DNA of 64,000 nt from an uncultured Bartonella sp. (GTDB lineage: Bacteria > Pseudomonadota > Alphaproteobacteria > Rhizobiales > Rhizobiaceae), in contig CALYQL010000005.1 of assembly GCA_945285915.1 (NCBI GenBank), positions 62,001 through 126,000 on the forward strand, given 5' to 3'. Position numbers and translations under genes: made by a program. Under the pieces are notes generated by a model, which was not told the origin of the DNA, ran no database searches, and saw only the letters and a list, made by a program, of their open reading frames with translations. Shown here one piece after another: positions 37,562-46,579 of this stretch; positions within the stretch are counted from its first letter, which is position 1; each line of letters opens with the position of its first letter.

Positions 37562-39157
37562 TTACGCCTTAGGACCAGCGTTTTTAACATCATCGTCAAC
37601 ATGAGCGACAAATTTATCAAAATTTTTGATAAACATTTGTGCAAGTTTTTTAGCCTGAGCATCATAGGCCGCTTTATCTTGCCATGTTGAACGTGGGTCA
37701 AGAATACCAGTATCAACACCTTCGACAGCTTTTGGAACCATAAATCCAAAATTTTCATCTTCACGGAATTCTACATTTTTAAGCGAACCATCAAGTGCTG
37801 CAGCAAGAAGGGCACGTGTTGCCTTAATTGGCATACGGCGACCAACACCATAGGGGCCACCTGTCCAACCGGTGTTGATAAGCCAGCAGTCTACTTTATG
37901 GTCTGCAATTTTCTGGCGTAGCAAATTACCGTAAACAGAAGGGTGTCTTGGCATGAATGGTGCGCCAAAGCAGGTCGAAAAAGTTGCTTCAGGTTCAGTA
38001 ACACCTTTTTCTGTACCCGCAACTTTTGCTGTGTAACCAGATAGAAAATGATACATTGCCTGTGCTGGCGTCAACTTGGCAATTGGTGGAATAACACCAA
38101 AAGCATCAGCCGTTAGCATAATGATGTTTTTTGGCTGGCCACCTTTTCCTGTTTTGCTGGCATTATCAACATAATCTATCGGATAAGCAGCACGGGTATT
38201 TTCGGTAAGTGAACCATCATCAAAATCCGGCTGGCGGTGCTCGTCAATAACAACATTTTCCAATATTGTGCCAAAGCGTTGCGTTGTCGAATAAATAACT
38301 GGCTCTGCTTCCTGTGAAAGGCGGATAACTTTTGCGTAACAGCCACCCTCAAAGTTGAAAACGCCCTCATTGCCCCAGCCATGTTCGTCATCACCAATCA
38401 GTGTGCGGCTGGCATCAGCAGAAAGCGTTGTTTTGCCTGTTCCTGAAAGACCAAAGAAAACAGCTGTGTCGCCTTTTGCACCTTCATTGGCAGAAGAGTG
38501 CATTGGCATAACGCCTTTAACTGGCAAGAGATAGTTTAGCGCTGTAAAGACAGACTTTTTCATTTCGCCAGCATAAGATGTGCCACCGATCAGCACAATT
38601 AAGCGGGTCAAATCGCAAGCAATAACAGTTTCTGACCGAACACCATGACGTTTTGGATCTGCCCTGAAAGAAGGCAGATTAATAATGGTCATTTGCGGGA
38701 CATAGCTTTTCAGATCTTTTTCGTCAGGCCGGATTAGCAGATTGCGAATGAAAGTGGCATGCCACGCATATTCTGAAACAACGCGGGCGCGCAGCGAATT
38801 ATCGTGGTCGGCACCACCAATCAGATCTTCAACAAAAAGGTCACGACCCTTTGCATGCTCAACAAAATCAGCAAATAATTGGTCAAAATTCTGCTGGTTT
38901 ATTGGGCTATTATTGTCCCACCAAATATTGGGTTCTGTTTCAGCCGTGCGTACAATAAATTTGTCCTTTGCTGAACGTCCAGTATGCTGCCCAGTATAGG
39001 CGACAAGTGCACCTTGTGCTGTCAATTTTGCTTCATTGCGGCGAATTGCTTCTTCATAAAGCAATGGTGCTGTCAAGTTATAATAGACATTTCCAAGATC
39101 TTTAAAACCAAAATGCGTTAATGATGCTGCAGGATTAAATATGCCAATTTCTTTCAT
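37562..39157 (-). CDS. pckA: Phosphoenolpyruvate carboxykinase (ATP)
   Basis: A 531-residue PEPCK that converts oxaloacetate and ATP to PEP and CO2, the first step of gluconeogenesis. Visible: [30 protein letters not shown], the P-loop [17 protein letters not shown] metal site and [12 protein letters not shown]. The ATG at 39157 gives the family start [13 protein letters not shown]; the open frame reaches 19 codons further but those residues are atypical. GGGAGG lies 14 bases upstream of the ATG, rather far. In rhizobia pckA is divergent from chvI and under ChvI control; the same arrangement is present here. Confidence 0.96.
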   Translation of the reverse strand: MKEIGIFNPAASLTHFGFKDLGNVYYNLTAPLLYEEAIRRNEAKLTAQGALVAYTGQHTGRSAKDKFIVRTAETEPNIWWDNNSPINQQNFDQLFADFVEHAKGRDLFVEDLIGGADHDNSLRARVVSEYAWHATFIRNLLIRPDEKDLKSYVPQMTIINLPSFRADPKRHGVRSETVIACDLTRLIVLIGGTSYAGEMKKSVFTALNYLLPVKGVMPMHSSANEGAKGDTAVFFGLSGTGKTTLSADASRTLIGDDEHGWGNEGVFNFEGGCYAKVIRLSQEAEPVIYSTTQRFGTILENVVIDEHRQPDFDDGSLTENTRAAYPIDYVDNASKTGKGGQPKNIIMLTADAFGVIPPIAKLTPAQAMYHFLSGYTAKVAGTEKGVTEPEATFSTCFGAPFMPRHPSVYGNLLRQKIADHKVDCWLINTGWTGGPYGVGRRMPIKATRALLAAALDGSLKNVEFREDENFGFMVPKAVEGVDTGILDPRSTWQDKAAYDAQAKKLAQMFIKNFDKFVAHVDDDVKNAGPKA

Positions 39158-39505
39158 AATAGCTCTGCTATACCTCCCAAAAACAAATGCGCCCACAGAC
39201 ATGTGGGCACTCATTGAAATATGAAGCAGAAAAATATTTTAAAATCAAATATTTAATCGATTGAAATAAAATTTAAAAAGTTTAAATTCTGTGGACAGGA
39301 ATTGAACCGCAAGTTGTTATAGACAACTATTCATTGCAAAAATTTTGAATTTTCTTTGTATTATCAATATGTTTTAGCACCAATGCCACAATTTGTACCA
39401 CATTTGTTTTGCAAAAAGCATAAACCCAACCATATAATAAACATAACATACATATTGGTTGGTTGGCGTATTTGCTCGTAAAGCCAATAGAAAGGGCCGA
39501 GGAAC
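39158..39505. promoter_or_regulatory. Shared regulatory region between divergent pckA and chvI
   Basis: A 348-bp gap. Next to pckA, GCCCACA / TGTGGGC (39191-39197 with 39202-39208) forms a 7-bp hairpin in its leader. A small GTTGT/ACAAC hairpin lies at 39310-39324. The segment before chvI (39420-39500) has repeated ATTGGTTGGTTGG. ChvI-type regulators often autoregulate, so their sites would be sought here. A tRNA-like GGTTCAATTCC on the minus strand near 39300 does not fold into a tRNA. Confidence 0.55.
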
Positions 39506-40228
39506 ATGAAAGATATTGCAACAACGACACAGACGATCGCTCTTGTCGATGATGATCGCAACATTCTGGCATCGGTATCGATTGCCCTTGAGTCGGAAGG
39601 TTATAAGGTTGAAACATATACCGATGGCGCTTCCGCATTAGAGGGATTAATAGCAAGACCTCCAAATTTAGCTATTTTCGATATTAAAATGCCACGTATG
39701 GACGGTATGGAGCTATTGCGCCGGTTGCGCCAGAAGTCTGACTTGCCCGTCATTTTCTTGACATCGAAAGATGACGAGATTGACGAGTTATTTGGTTTGA
39801 AGATGGGCGCCGATGATTTTATCACCAAGCCATTCTCGCAACGTCTGCTGGTTGAACGTGTCAAGGCTGTATTGCGCAGGGCTGCTGCGCGCGGAGAACC
39901 GGTCAAACCGGGGGCTCAAACCTCTACCTCATTGGAACGTGGCAATTTGGTTATGGATCAGGAACGCCATACATGCACATGGAAAGGCGATCCGGTTATT
40001 CTGACTGTTACAGAATTTCTGATTTTGCAGGCTTTGGCGCAACGCCCTGGTGTTGTCAAAAGTCGTGATGCATTGATGGACGCAGCCTATGACGATCAGG
40101 TTTATGTCGATGATCGTACAATAGACAGCCATATCAAGAGACTGCGTAAGAAATTCAAACAGGTTGACGATGACTTCGAGATGATTGAAACCCTTTATGG
40201 GGTGGGCTATCGTTTTCGGGAAGTATAA
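39506..40228 (+). CDS. chvI: Two-component response regulator ChvI (BatR/BvrR orthologue)
   Basis: A 240-residue OmpR-family regulator. The receiver has the acidic triad VDDDR (15-17), phospho-acceptor Asp59 in [10 protein letters not shown], Thr in FLTSKDD and Lys in FITKPFS; the C-terminal winged helix includes [20 protein letters not shown] and [16 protein letters not shown]. ChvI with ChvG senses acid and envelope conditions and, in Brucella (BvrR) and Bartonella (BatR), switches on host-adaptation genes. GAGGAAC precedes the ATG. It is followed by chvG after 42 bp. Confidence 0.96.
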   Translation: MKDIATTTQTIALVDDDRNILASVSIALESEGYKVETYTDGASALEGLIARPPNLAIFDIKMPRMDGMELLRRLRQKSDLPVIFLTSKDDEIDELFGLKMGADDFITKPFSQRLLVERVKAVLRRAAARGEPVKPGAQTSTSLERGNLVMDQERHTCTWKGDPVILTVTEFLILQALAQRPGVVKSRDALMDAAYDDQVYVDDRTIDSHIKRLRKKFKQVDDDFEMIETLYGVGYRFREV

Positions 40229-40300
40229 TCCCATAAACCTATCACGGTGTTAAACCAGTTTGTAAATTAGTTGGTTGCGAAAGAAGGTCTTAACGGCTCG

Positions 40301-42088
40301 ATGGTCAATAAGGAACAACAAGCCGACAGGGAAAGTAATAGCGGAAAGCTTAAGAAATCCCGAAAACAATCGCGTCCGCAGCGTTTATGGATGCGCGGAC
40401 ACCGCCTTTTCGAGCAATTGTTCTTTTCCAGTTTGACACGGCGTATTGTCATTCTCAATTTGGCCGCGCTATGTGTTCTGGTCGCCGGCATTATGTATCT
40501 TAACCAGTTTCGTGACGGGTTGATTGATGCAAAAATAGACTCCTTGCGAACACAGGGAAAAATTATTGCTGGTGCAATTGCCGCTTCAGCCACGGTTGAT
40601 ACAACATCCATTCTGATTGACCCTGAAAAACTGATGGAGTTGCAGGCTGGACAAAGCATTACCCCTAAAGCGGAATCCACCGATAATTGGGATTTTCCCA
40701 TTAATCCGGTAAGGGTGGCACCACTCTTGCGCCGTGTTATCTCACCGCAGACAACACGCGCCCGTATCTATGACCGTGATGCCAATCTTCTGCTCGATTC
40801 TCGGGTGCTTTATTCCAGCGGGCAGGTGTTGAGCTATAATCTTCCACCTATTGTCGAAGATAAGCCTGGTTTTTTTGAACGCTTTCGCAACTGGTTTACA
40901 AATACAATCTATGGCAGTGATATTGTTATGGATAATGACCAGCCAAATGGCAATGGCGCTGTTTATCCGGAAGTGGTCAAGGCAGTTAATGGACTTCTTG
41001 CAACAGCACAAAGACGCAATGCACAGGGTGAATTGGTTGTTTCTGTTGCCGTGCCGGTACAACGTTATCATGCGGTGGTAGGCGTTTTGTTGTTGTCAAC
41101 TGTCGGCTCTGATATTGACAATATCGTACGGGCTGAAAGATTGGCAATTTTTAAGGTTTTTGCTGTTGTTGCCGCGGTTCTGTTGGTCTTGTCGTTATTC
41201 CTTGCCTACACAATTGCCAATCCATTACGAAAATTATCTGCAGCAGCTGATCGTGTTCGGCACGGAACAAACAAACGTGTTGAAATTCCAAATTTCTCGG
41301 ATAGACAAGATGAGGTTGGACATTTGTCAACGTCAATTCGCGATATGACAGATGCACTCTATACGCGTATTGAAGCGATTGAACGGTTTGCTGCTGATGT
41401 CAGCCATGAATTGAAAAACCCGTTAACGTCCTTGCGCAGTGCCGTGGAAACATTGCCTTTGGCAAAGACAGATGACGCACGTAAACGCCTGTTTGATATC
41501 ATACAGCATGATGTGCGTCGCCTTGATCGTTTGATAACCGATATTTCAGACGCTTCACGGCTTGATGCCGAGCTGGCGAGGGAAAACTCGGACAAGGTTG
41601 ATTTGACACCACTTTTGGAAAGTATTGTTCGCGCCTCGAGAGAAGTGCGGCGCAATAAGACCGCTGCCAATATTGCATTGGATATTGCTCCGCGTAATGG
41701 CGGAAAACCCTATATCGTTGCTGGGCATGATTTGCGGTTAGGGCAGGTTGTTTCTAATCTTATTGAAAATGCACGGTCATTTATTCCCCCTGAAAATGGT
41801 GAAATTCGCGTTGCAATGCGCAGCGTTGGGGCAAAAGTTATTATTACTGTAGAGGATAATGGACCGGGAATTCGAGCAGAAAACATAGATCGTATTTTTG
41901 AACGCTTTTATACCGATCGTCCGGGGGCGGAATCATTCGGACAAAATTCCGGTCTAGGACTTTCTATTAGTCGGCAAATTATTGAAGCCCATAATGGCAC
42001 ATTAAACGCTGAAAACATCACGGCACCAAATGACCCAGACAAAAAGCTTGGTGCCCGTTTCACCATTGTTTTGCCTCTTGAAAAATAG
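40301..42088 (+). CDS. chvG: Sensor histidine kinase ChvG (BatS/BvrS orthologue)
   Basis: A ~595-residue inner-membrane sensor kinase. A basic cytoplasmic start is followed by TM1 (VILNLAALCVLVAGIMYLNQ), a ~225-residue periplasmic sensor, TM2 (VFAVVAAVLLVLSLFLAYTI), HAMP, and a DHp domain with the acceptor His369 in FAADVSHELKNPLTSLRSA. The CA domain has NLIENARSFIP, EDNGPGIRAENIDRIFERFY and NSGLGLSISRQII. In rhizobia the periplasmic inhibitor ExoR holds ChvG off at neutral pH; no exoR is in the window. ATG 40301 is taken as start; a TTG at 40271 extends the frame by ten codons, and neither has an ideal Shine-Dalgarno. Confidence 0.94.
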   Translation: MVNKEQQADRESNSGKLKKSRKQSRPQRLWMRGHRLFEQLFFSSLTRRIVILNLAALCVLVAGIMYLNQFRDGLIDAKIDSLRTQGKIIAGAIAASATVDTTSILIDPEKLMELQAGQSITPKAESTDNWDFPINPVRVAPLLRRVISPQTTRARIYDRDANLLLDSRVLYSSGQVLSYNLPPIVEDKPGFFERFRNWFTNTIYGSDIVMDNDQPNGNGAVYPEVVKAVNGLLATAQRRNAQGELVVSVAVPVQRYHAVVGVLLLSTVGSDIDNIVRAERLAIFKVFAVVAAVLLVLSLFLAYTIANPLRKLSAAADRVRHGTNKRVEIPNFSDRQDEVGHLSTSIRDMTDALYTRIEAIERFAADVSHELKNPLTSLRSAVETLPLAKTDDARKRLFDIIQHDVRRLDRLITDISDASRLDAELARENSDKVDLTPLLESIVRASREVRRNKTAANIALDIAPRNGGKPYIVAGHDLRLGQVVSNLIENARSFIPPENGEIRVAMRSVGAKVIITVEDNGPGIRAENIDRIFERFYTDRPGAESFGQNSGLGLSISRQIIEAHNGTLNAENITAPNDPDKKLGARFTIVLPLEK

Positions 42089-42099
42089 GAAAAACGATA

Positions 42100-42561
42100 G
42101 TGTCGACAGTAAAAACCATTCATGCAAATTGCCTGAAGATTGGCAACAAAGGTATAATTCTGACTGGACCGTCGGGTAGTGGTAAGTCGGTTTTGACACT
42201 TTCACTTCTAGAACGGGCACATTGGACACAAAGGGATAGTATCCTTGTTAGTGATGATTACACAGATCTAATAAGTAAAAATGGCAAGCTTTATGGGCAG
42301 TGTCCTGAAACTTTGCGTGGCGGTATCGAAATAAGAGGTGCAGGCCTCTATCAAATGCCATTTCTACCCGAAGTTGCTGTAGATTTCATTGTTGAACTCG
42401 GAAATGATTATGAGCGTTTTCCGTCGGGGCAAAAAATGACTTATTTTGGGATATCCGTGCCACTTTATCGTCTTCCAGCACTTGGTCAGGCCGATTGCAC
42501 AGCAATTTGTCAGGCAATAGAGGCGATTTGTTTTAAAAAGCTCTGGACAAATCACCAATAA
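42100..42561 (+). CDS. hprK: HPr kinase/phosphorylase, short alphaproteobacterial form
   Basis: A 153-residue HprK that corresponds only to the C-terminal catalytic half of the ~310-residue Gram-positive enzyme, which is normal for alphaproteobacteria. Walker A GPSGSGKS lies near residue 21, VSDDYT follows, and GGIEIRGAGLYQMP is the conserved Hpr-Ser region. It phosphorylates and dephosphorylates a serine of HPr (Ser57 of the protein at 43119) to gate the PTS phosphorelay. It starts at GTG 42100 with TAGGA upstream, 11 bp after chvG, so it is in the chvI-chvG operon. Confidence 0.93.
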   Translation: MSTVKTIHANCLKIGNKGIILTGPSGSGKSVLTLSLLERAHWTQRDSILVSDDYTDLISKNGKLYGQCPETLRGGIEIRGAGLYQMPFLPEVAVDFIVELGNDYERFPSGQKMTYFGISVPLYRLPALGQADCTAICQAIEAICFKKLWTNHQ

Positions 42562-42710
42562 TTAAACAGATTGTAACAAATTTTGATAAATTATGCCGAG
42601 AATTGCATTTTGTTCTTGGCACTTATGGAATCCCCTGACAAAATACAACATTCGCTGCCGGCTGCTATGGGTCAAGATGGTCGGGTCTTTAATGACAGGA
42701 GCTTTTTTGA

Positions 42711-43118
42711 ATGATCGGACTCGTGCTTGTGACGCACGGTAGATTGGCTGAGGAGTTTCAACGTGCGGTTGAGCATGTTGTAGGCCCACAGACTAATTTT
42801 GCCACGGTGTGTATCGGCCCTGACGATGATATGGATCAACGTCGTAAAGATATTCTCGCCGCAGTTGCTTTGGTTGATGATGGTAATGGCGTTATTATAC
42901 TAACAGATATGTTTGGTGGTACGCCATCCAATATGGCTATTTCTGTTATGCAGGAAGGCCGAATAGAAGTTATAGCGGGTGTTAACCTGCCAATGTTGAT
43001 TAAATTGACATCGGTGCGTCAGTGCCCTGATATTTCATTGGTTGATGCGTTAAAGGCAGCTCAGGACGCGGGACGAAAATATATCAATGTGCCAAGCATG
43101 ATATTATCGGAAGAGTAA
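42711..43118 (+). CDS. PTS system mannose-family EIIA component (ManX-type)
   Basis: A 135-residue EIIA of the mannose family. It begins MIGLVLVTHGRLAEEF with phospho-acceptor His9, followed by VGPQTNFATVCIGPDDDMDQ and ILTDMFGGTPSNMAI. There are no EIIB/C/D genes nearby, so it works as a regulatory phosphorelay output rather than in sugar uptake, as in other Hyphomicrobiales where it meets EI-Ntr and HPr. AGGAG lies about 10 bases before the ATG. The stop TAA is followed immediately by the HPr ATG. Confidence 0.93.
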   Translation: MIGLVLVTHGRLAEEFQRAVEHVVGPQTNFATVCIGPDDDMDQRRKDILAAVALVDDGNGVIILTDMFGGTPSNMAISVMQEGRIEVIAGVNLPMLIKLTSVRQCPDISLVDALKAAQDAGRKYINVPSMILSEE

Positions 43119-43421
43119 ATGACTAAATGCGCTCAGGAAATTGGCGTTAATCCTTTAACGCGAGAATTGGTTATTTGTAACAAACGTGGTTTGCACGCAC
43201 GCGCTTCGGCAAAATTTGTCCAAACGGTTGATAAATATGATGCCGCGGTGGAAGTTGAAAAAGACGGACAAAAAGTTGGCGGTACGTCAATTATGGGCTT
43301 AATGATGCTTGCCGCATCAACAGGGTCTAGTGTGACGGTTCGCGCAAGTGGTGTGCAAGCGACCGATGTGCTAGATGCACTTGAAGAGCTGATTAATAAT
43401 AAATTCGGCGAAGAGTCCTAA
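43119..43421 (+). CDS. ptsH: Phosphocarrier protein HPr
   Basis: A 100-residue HPr/NPr. His26 in NKRGLHARASAKFVQ is the PEP-derived phosphorylation site; Ser57 in GGTSIMGLMMLA is the HprK target. The C-terminal helix (ATDVLDALEELINNKFG) is complete. It accepts phosphate from EI-Ntr and passes it to EIIA proteins. Its ATG abuts the EIIA stop, so the two are translationally coupled. It ends the chvI-to-ptsH run; in many relatives ahcY follows, but here ahcY lies 29 kb upstream. Confidence 0.94.
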   Translation: MTKCAQEIGVNPLTRELVICNKRGLHARASAKFVQTVDKYDAAVEVEKDGQKVGGTSIMGLMMLAASTGSSVTVRASGVQATDVLDALEELINNKFGEES

Positions 43422-43677
43422 TACCTATTGCTTGTCATGCGATAATTCGTGTTGAGCCGGCTGATGCCTATTGCTTCAGTTAAGCATAACTATTCTTTTC
43501 AATACACATTTCATAAGTACTTGTTGTAAGTATTTGCCATAAGTCATAAACGCTTGAATTTATTGACAGTTGAATACACCTCACTAAATTTTCTCTTCCC
43601 ATGAACACCGCATTCGTTTGAGGTATTCGAATACTTAAAAATTACCGTTTCTATAAATAGGTTATAGTGTTCTTACA

Positions 43678-43753
43678 AAGTTTGACTGTAAGACGAAAGT
43701 TTAACTGTAGGACGAAAATTTGGTTGTGGGGCGAAAGTTTGGCTGTAGGACCT
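43678..43753. repeat. Tandem array of four 19-bp units
   Basis: Units start at 43678, 43697, 43716 and 43735 with consensus AAGTTTGRCTGTAGGACGA; the third and fourth are more diverged. There is no spacer between units, so it is not a CRISPR array. It could be a slippage-prone VNTR or a set of protein-binding sites. Confidence 0.85.
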
Positions 43754-43866
43754 GTGATTGTGTGACAGCGTTCCTCTAACAATTTGAATTTTCGTGCTGT
43801 TTCTACTTATTGTATAATCATGGAGGGCATCAATAACGTGATTTGCCGCCATCAATTTTCTTCATT

Positions 43867-43931
43867 AAATGTGGCAAAATATGTGAAATATTAAATTTGG
43901 TAAAATATATGAAATTTGGCAAAATACACGG
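43867..43931. repeat. Three imperfect repeats (AAATNTGGNAAAATA core) before the TRIC-like gene
   Basis: Copies begin at 43867, 43893 and 43912, each with an AAATKTGGYAAAATA core followed by a variable tail. The last ends 25 bp before the ATG at 43957, so they lie in the leader or promoter. Confidence 0.75.
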
Positions 43932-43956
43932 CACTGCCGGTATTTTAGGAAATATT

Positions 43957-44580
43957 ATGCTGCTTCATTGGATTGATGTTATAGGAACCTTTGTTTTTGC
44001 CTTGAGTGGAACGAGTGCAGGGATAAGACGGGGTTTTGATTTTTTAGGGGGTTTTGTTGTTTCCATGGCCACGGCTATTGGCGGCGGAATTATTCGCGAT
44101 GTCTGCCTTGGTGATACCCCACCCGTGGGGCTAACAAATATAGAATATTTTTATGCCATTATTGGCGCTGTTGTCATTGGTGTCTATTGTCAGGGACTGA
44201 TTGTTAGAATGGAAAAGCCAACCTTATGGCTTGATGCTGTAGGGCTGGGGTTCTTTGCTGCATTTGGTGCCGATAAAACCTATCAAATGACCGGCAATAT
44301 CCAAATAGCAGTTATTTTGGGGTGTGTTAGTGCGGCAGGCGGTGGTTGTATGCGCGACATTTTAACAGGGCGCACACCGGTAATTTTCCGCAAAGAAATT
44401 TATGCAAGTGCGGCAATTGTCGGTTCTGGCGTGGCATTGTTGGGATCAACACATCTGATAAATCCGACATATGCTATATGGGCGGCCATTGGAATCTGTT
44501 GTGCCATACGGATCATTTCAATGCATTATCAGATAAATCTTCCGCCAGTAACGTTAAAAACACCCAATCGGCCAAAATAG
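43957..44580 (+). CDS. Trimeric intracellular cation (TRIC) channel / YicG family membrane protein
   Basis: A 207-residue membrane protein with six to seven helices in two homologous halves: IDVIGTFVFALSGTSAGIRR, DFLGGFVVSMATAIGGGIIRD and, in the second half, LDAVGLGFFAAFGADKTYQM and VSAAGGGCMRDILTGRTP. The duplicated glycine-rich GGG-(I/C)-(I/M)-RD motifs are the family signature. Bacterial homologues form K+-permeable trimers or carry amino acids. ATG 43957 with AGGA upstream gives a start in the first helix; the frame is open 38 codons further through the repeats. Confidence 0.88.
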   Translation: MLLHWIDVIGTFVFALSGTSAGIRRGFDFLGGFVVSMATAIGGGIIRDVCLGDTPPVGLTNIEYFYAIIGAVVIGVYCQGLIVRMEKPTLWLDAVGLGFFAAFGADKTYQMTGNIQIAVILGCVSAAGGGCMRDILTGRTPVIFRKEIYASAAIVGSGVALLGSTHLINPTYAIWAAIGICCAIRIISMHYQINLPPVTLKTPNRPK

Positions 44581-44688
44581 AAAATAATGGATATAACAGA
44601 ACAAAAAAGCCTATTATGGGGCATTGATTATAGCGATATGGCTATTGTTAACGCTGCTATTTCACGAGATATTTTGTTATAATTTCTA

Positions 44689-45549
44689 TCAATAAAACCC
44701 TATTGGGAAATAACGCAGATAAAGCTCTGTCAACTTACCCTTACGTTCTAGTGATTTGAGGGCATAATTGAGGGCAGTTTTAAGCTGTGGGTTATCTTTT
44801 GCCACCGCAATTCGCATACCATTGTGAAGAAATTCTGGAGCAAGATAAGCGCCACCAACAAAATGGCAGCAGCTTTCTGAAACCGGATTGTTTAACCATT
44901 GAGCAAAGCCCATTCCATCACCAAAAGCCAAATCTATGGTTTTGTTTTTTACGGCATCATGGAGTGCATCTTCATTTTCAAACGCTTGCCATTTGACGTC
45001 AGGGAAATAGGCTGCAAATATTTTTTCATGCAAGGTATTCTTGACAATTCCAATTTTCAATCGACGCAAGCTGTCTGTTACGGGGTCAGTAAGATTGATA
45101 TTTTCTGAGCTCACAAATCGTGCAGGAAAGCGCAAATAGCTTTGCGTAAAAATGAAATCCTTGGTTGTCGTCGGCGTTTCATTTAATCCGGCAATGATGG
45201 CTTCCCCACCATTATCTTTAAAATGGGGTATCAATTCATCCCATGGAACAGCTTCCACCTGGCAAACATTTTCAAGTTTTAGCTCGGCACAAATGGCACG
45301 TAACAGATCAATATTATAACCTGAAAGACGCCCCGTTTGATCTATAAAGTTAAAAGGTGGGAAATCGACCGTCGTTAAAAACCTTAATCTTGTTACTGTG
45401 CCAAGATTAGGATGGCTTAACCGTTCCTGACTATCAAAAAAGTGCGGCAAATTGGTGGTTGGAACGGTTTGTGTATATCCGTTTTGTACCACGAAAAACA
45501 TTAGAAAAAGGGCGATACGTATAGCAATGGAGTTCTTGTTATGCAGCAT
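44689..45549 (-). CDS. Family 3 periplasmic solute-binding protein (orphan)
   Basis: A 286-residue protein with an N-terminal signal sequence (IRIALFLMFFVVQNGYTQ) and an SBP_bac_3 domain: LRFLTTVDFPPFNFIDQTGR, SGYNIDLLRAICAELKL, PWDELIPHF, a hinge region KNKTIDLAFGDGMGFAQWL and a C-terminal LNYALKSLERKGKLTELY. These bind amino acids or related polar ligands. No permease or ATPase gene is next to it, so it may serve a distant ABC transporter or be a sensory protein. The ligand cannot be called. Confidence 0.87.
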   Translation of the reverse strand: MLHNKNSIAIRIALFLMFFVVQNGYTQTVPTTNLPHFFDSQERLSHPNLGTVTRLRFLTTVDFPPFNFIDQTGRLSGYNIDLLRAICAELKLENVCQVEAVPWDELIPHFKDNGGEAIIAGLNETPTTTKDFIFTQSYLRFPARFVSSENINLTDPVTDSLRRLKIGIVKNTLHEKIFAAYFPDVKWQAFENEDALHDAVKNKTIDLAFGDGMGFAQWLNNPVSESCCHFVGGAYLAPEFLHNGMRIAVAKDNPQLKTALNYALKSLERKGKLTELYLRYFPIGFY

Positions 45550-45652
45550 GTTCCTATCCGCTTAACCGGAATGTCTAAATGCCACAAAAACCAAAAAAAG
45601 CAAAGTAACTATACTCTGCTTTTTTCAGTGATTGTCTAAATTACCAAGAACA

Positions 45653-46579
45653 TTAACGTCCGTTGCGCAAAAATTCTGGTCCAACGCCAATGATTTTTTC
45701 ATCTTCTGGGCCGATAGCCGCAATGTTACGATCGGCATAAGGTATTGACAGCAAGACACGACGGATAACCGCAAGACGGGCACGACGTTTGTCATTGGAT
45801 TTTACAATCGTCCATGGTGCCATAGCGGAATGGGTACGCTCGATCATTCTGTCTGCTGCTTTGCCATATTCATCCCACAGCGTAATGCCGGCTTCATCCA
45901 TCGCTGAGAATTTCCAGTGCTTTAAAGCACTATGGCGTCGTTCATGGAACCGTTTCAGCTGCATTTCCTGTCCGATATCAAGCCAGATTTTAAAAAACCG
46001 TATTCCGTCGGAAACAATTAGTTTCTCAAATGTTGGGGCTTCTGCCAGAAACGTCTCAACCTGTGCAGGAGAGGCGAATTTCATGACAGATTCCACACCA
46101 GCACGATTGTACCAAGACCGATCAAATGTAACAAATTCTCCCCGTGTTGGAAAATGGCGAACGTAACGTTGGAAATACCACTGGCCACTTTCTGTCTCGT
46201 CAGGTTTTGGCAGAGCAACATTACGCGCTGTACGAGGATTCATATATTGGCGCAATGTAAAGATTGTGCCACCTTTACCCGCGGCATCACGCCCTTCAAA
46301 TAAGGCAACAACTCTTTCGCCAGTTTCCAAGAGCCAGGATTGTAATTTTACCAGTTCGATTTGTAGCGCTTCAAGTGTTGTTTCATATTCTTTGCGCCCC
46401 ATTTTCTTTTCATAAGGGTAATTACCCGAAGTCAAAGCGTTTTTCTCAATCCATTCTGGAAGCTTTGGTTCACCGATATTGAAGACGCGCTTTTTGTCGC
46501 CGATTGTCAGTTTAATGCCGGTTTCTTGTTTATCCTGTTTTTCAGATTCGTTTTTTTTCGATTTTGCAGCCACAATCAT
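45653..46579 (-). CDS. ppk2: Polyphosphate kinase 2
   Basis: A ~308-residue PPK2 that uses polyphosphate to phosphorylate nucleoside diphosphates or monophosphates. Walker A GRDAAGKGG (about 95-103), the lid-module RTARNVALPKPDETE, WYFQRYVRHFPTRGE and Walker B FDRSWYNRAGVE are intact. The N-terminal 60 residues are a Lys-rich extension. On the minus strand AAGGGA sits right before the ATG at 46579 but has ideal 6-base spacing to an in-frame GTG two codons later (46573), which may be the true start. No ppk1 is present in the window. Confidence 0.93.
   Translation of the reverse strand: MIVAAKSKKNESEKQDKQETGIKLTIGDKKRVFNIGEPKLPEWIEKNALTSGNYPYEKKMGRKEYETTLEALQIELVKLQSWLLETGERVVALFEGRDAAGKGGTIFTLRQYMNPRTARNVALPKPDETESGQWYFQRYVRHFPTRGEFVTFDRSWYNRAGVESVMKFASPAQVETFLAEAPTFEKLIVSDGIRFFKIWLDIGQEMQLKRFHERRHSALKHWKFSAMDEAGITLWDEYGKAADRMIERTHSAMAPWTIVKSNDKRRARLAVIRRVLLSIPYADRNIAAIGPEDEKIIGVGPEFLRNGR

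Larger units (their letters stand above)
43422..43956. other. Repeat-rich intergenic region between ptsH and the TRIC-like gene
   Basis: A 535-bp stretch without a supported gene. It contains AAGTACTTG/AAGTATTTG direct repeats near 43516-43537, a four-unit 19-bp tandem array (43678-43753) and three imperfect AAATNTGG-type repeats (43867-43931) next to the downstream start. The frame that opens at 43843 is an upstream extension of the next gene and is not supported. Confidence 0.6.

Noticed and set aside
39241-39360. GGTTCAATTCC on the minus strand near 39300, resembling a tRNA T-arm
   Set aside because: The flanking bases do not form a T-stem (TTGCG against TCCTG) and no acceptor stem, anticodon arm or D-arm can be found.
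43678-43753. Tandem 19-bp units as a possible CRISPR
   Set aside because: Units are contiguous without spacers, and no cas genes are present.
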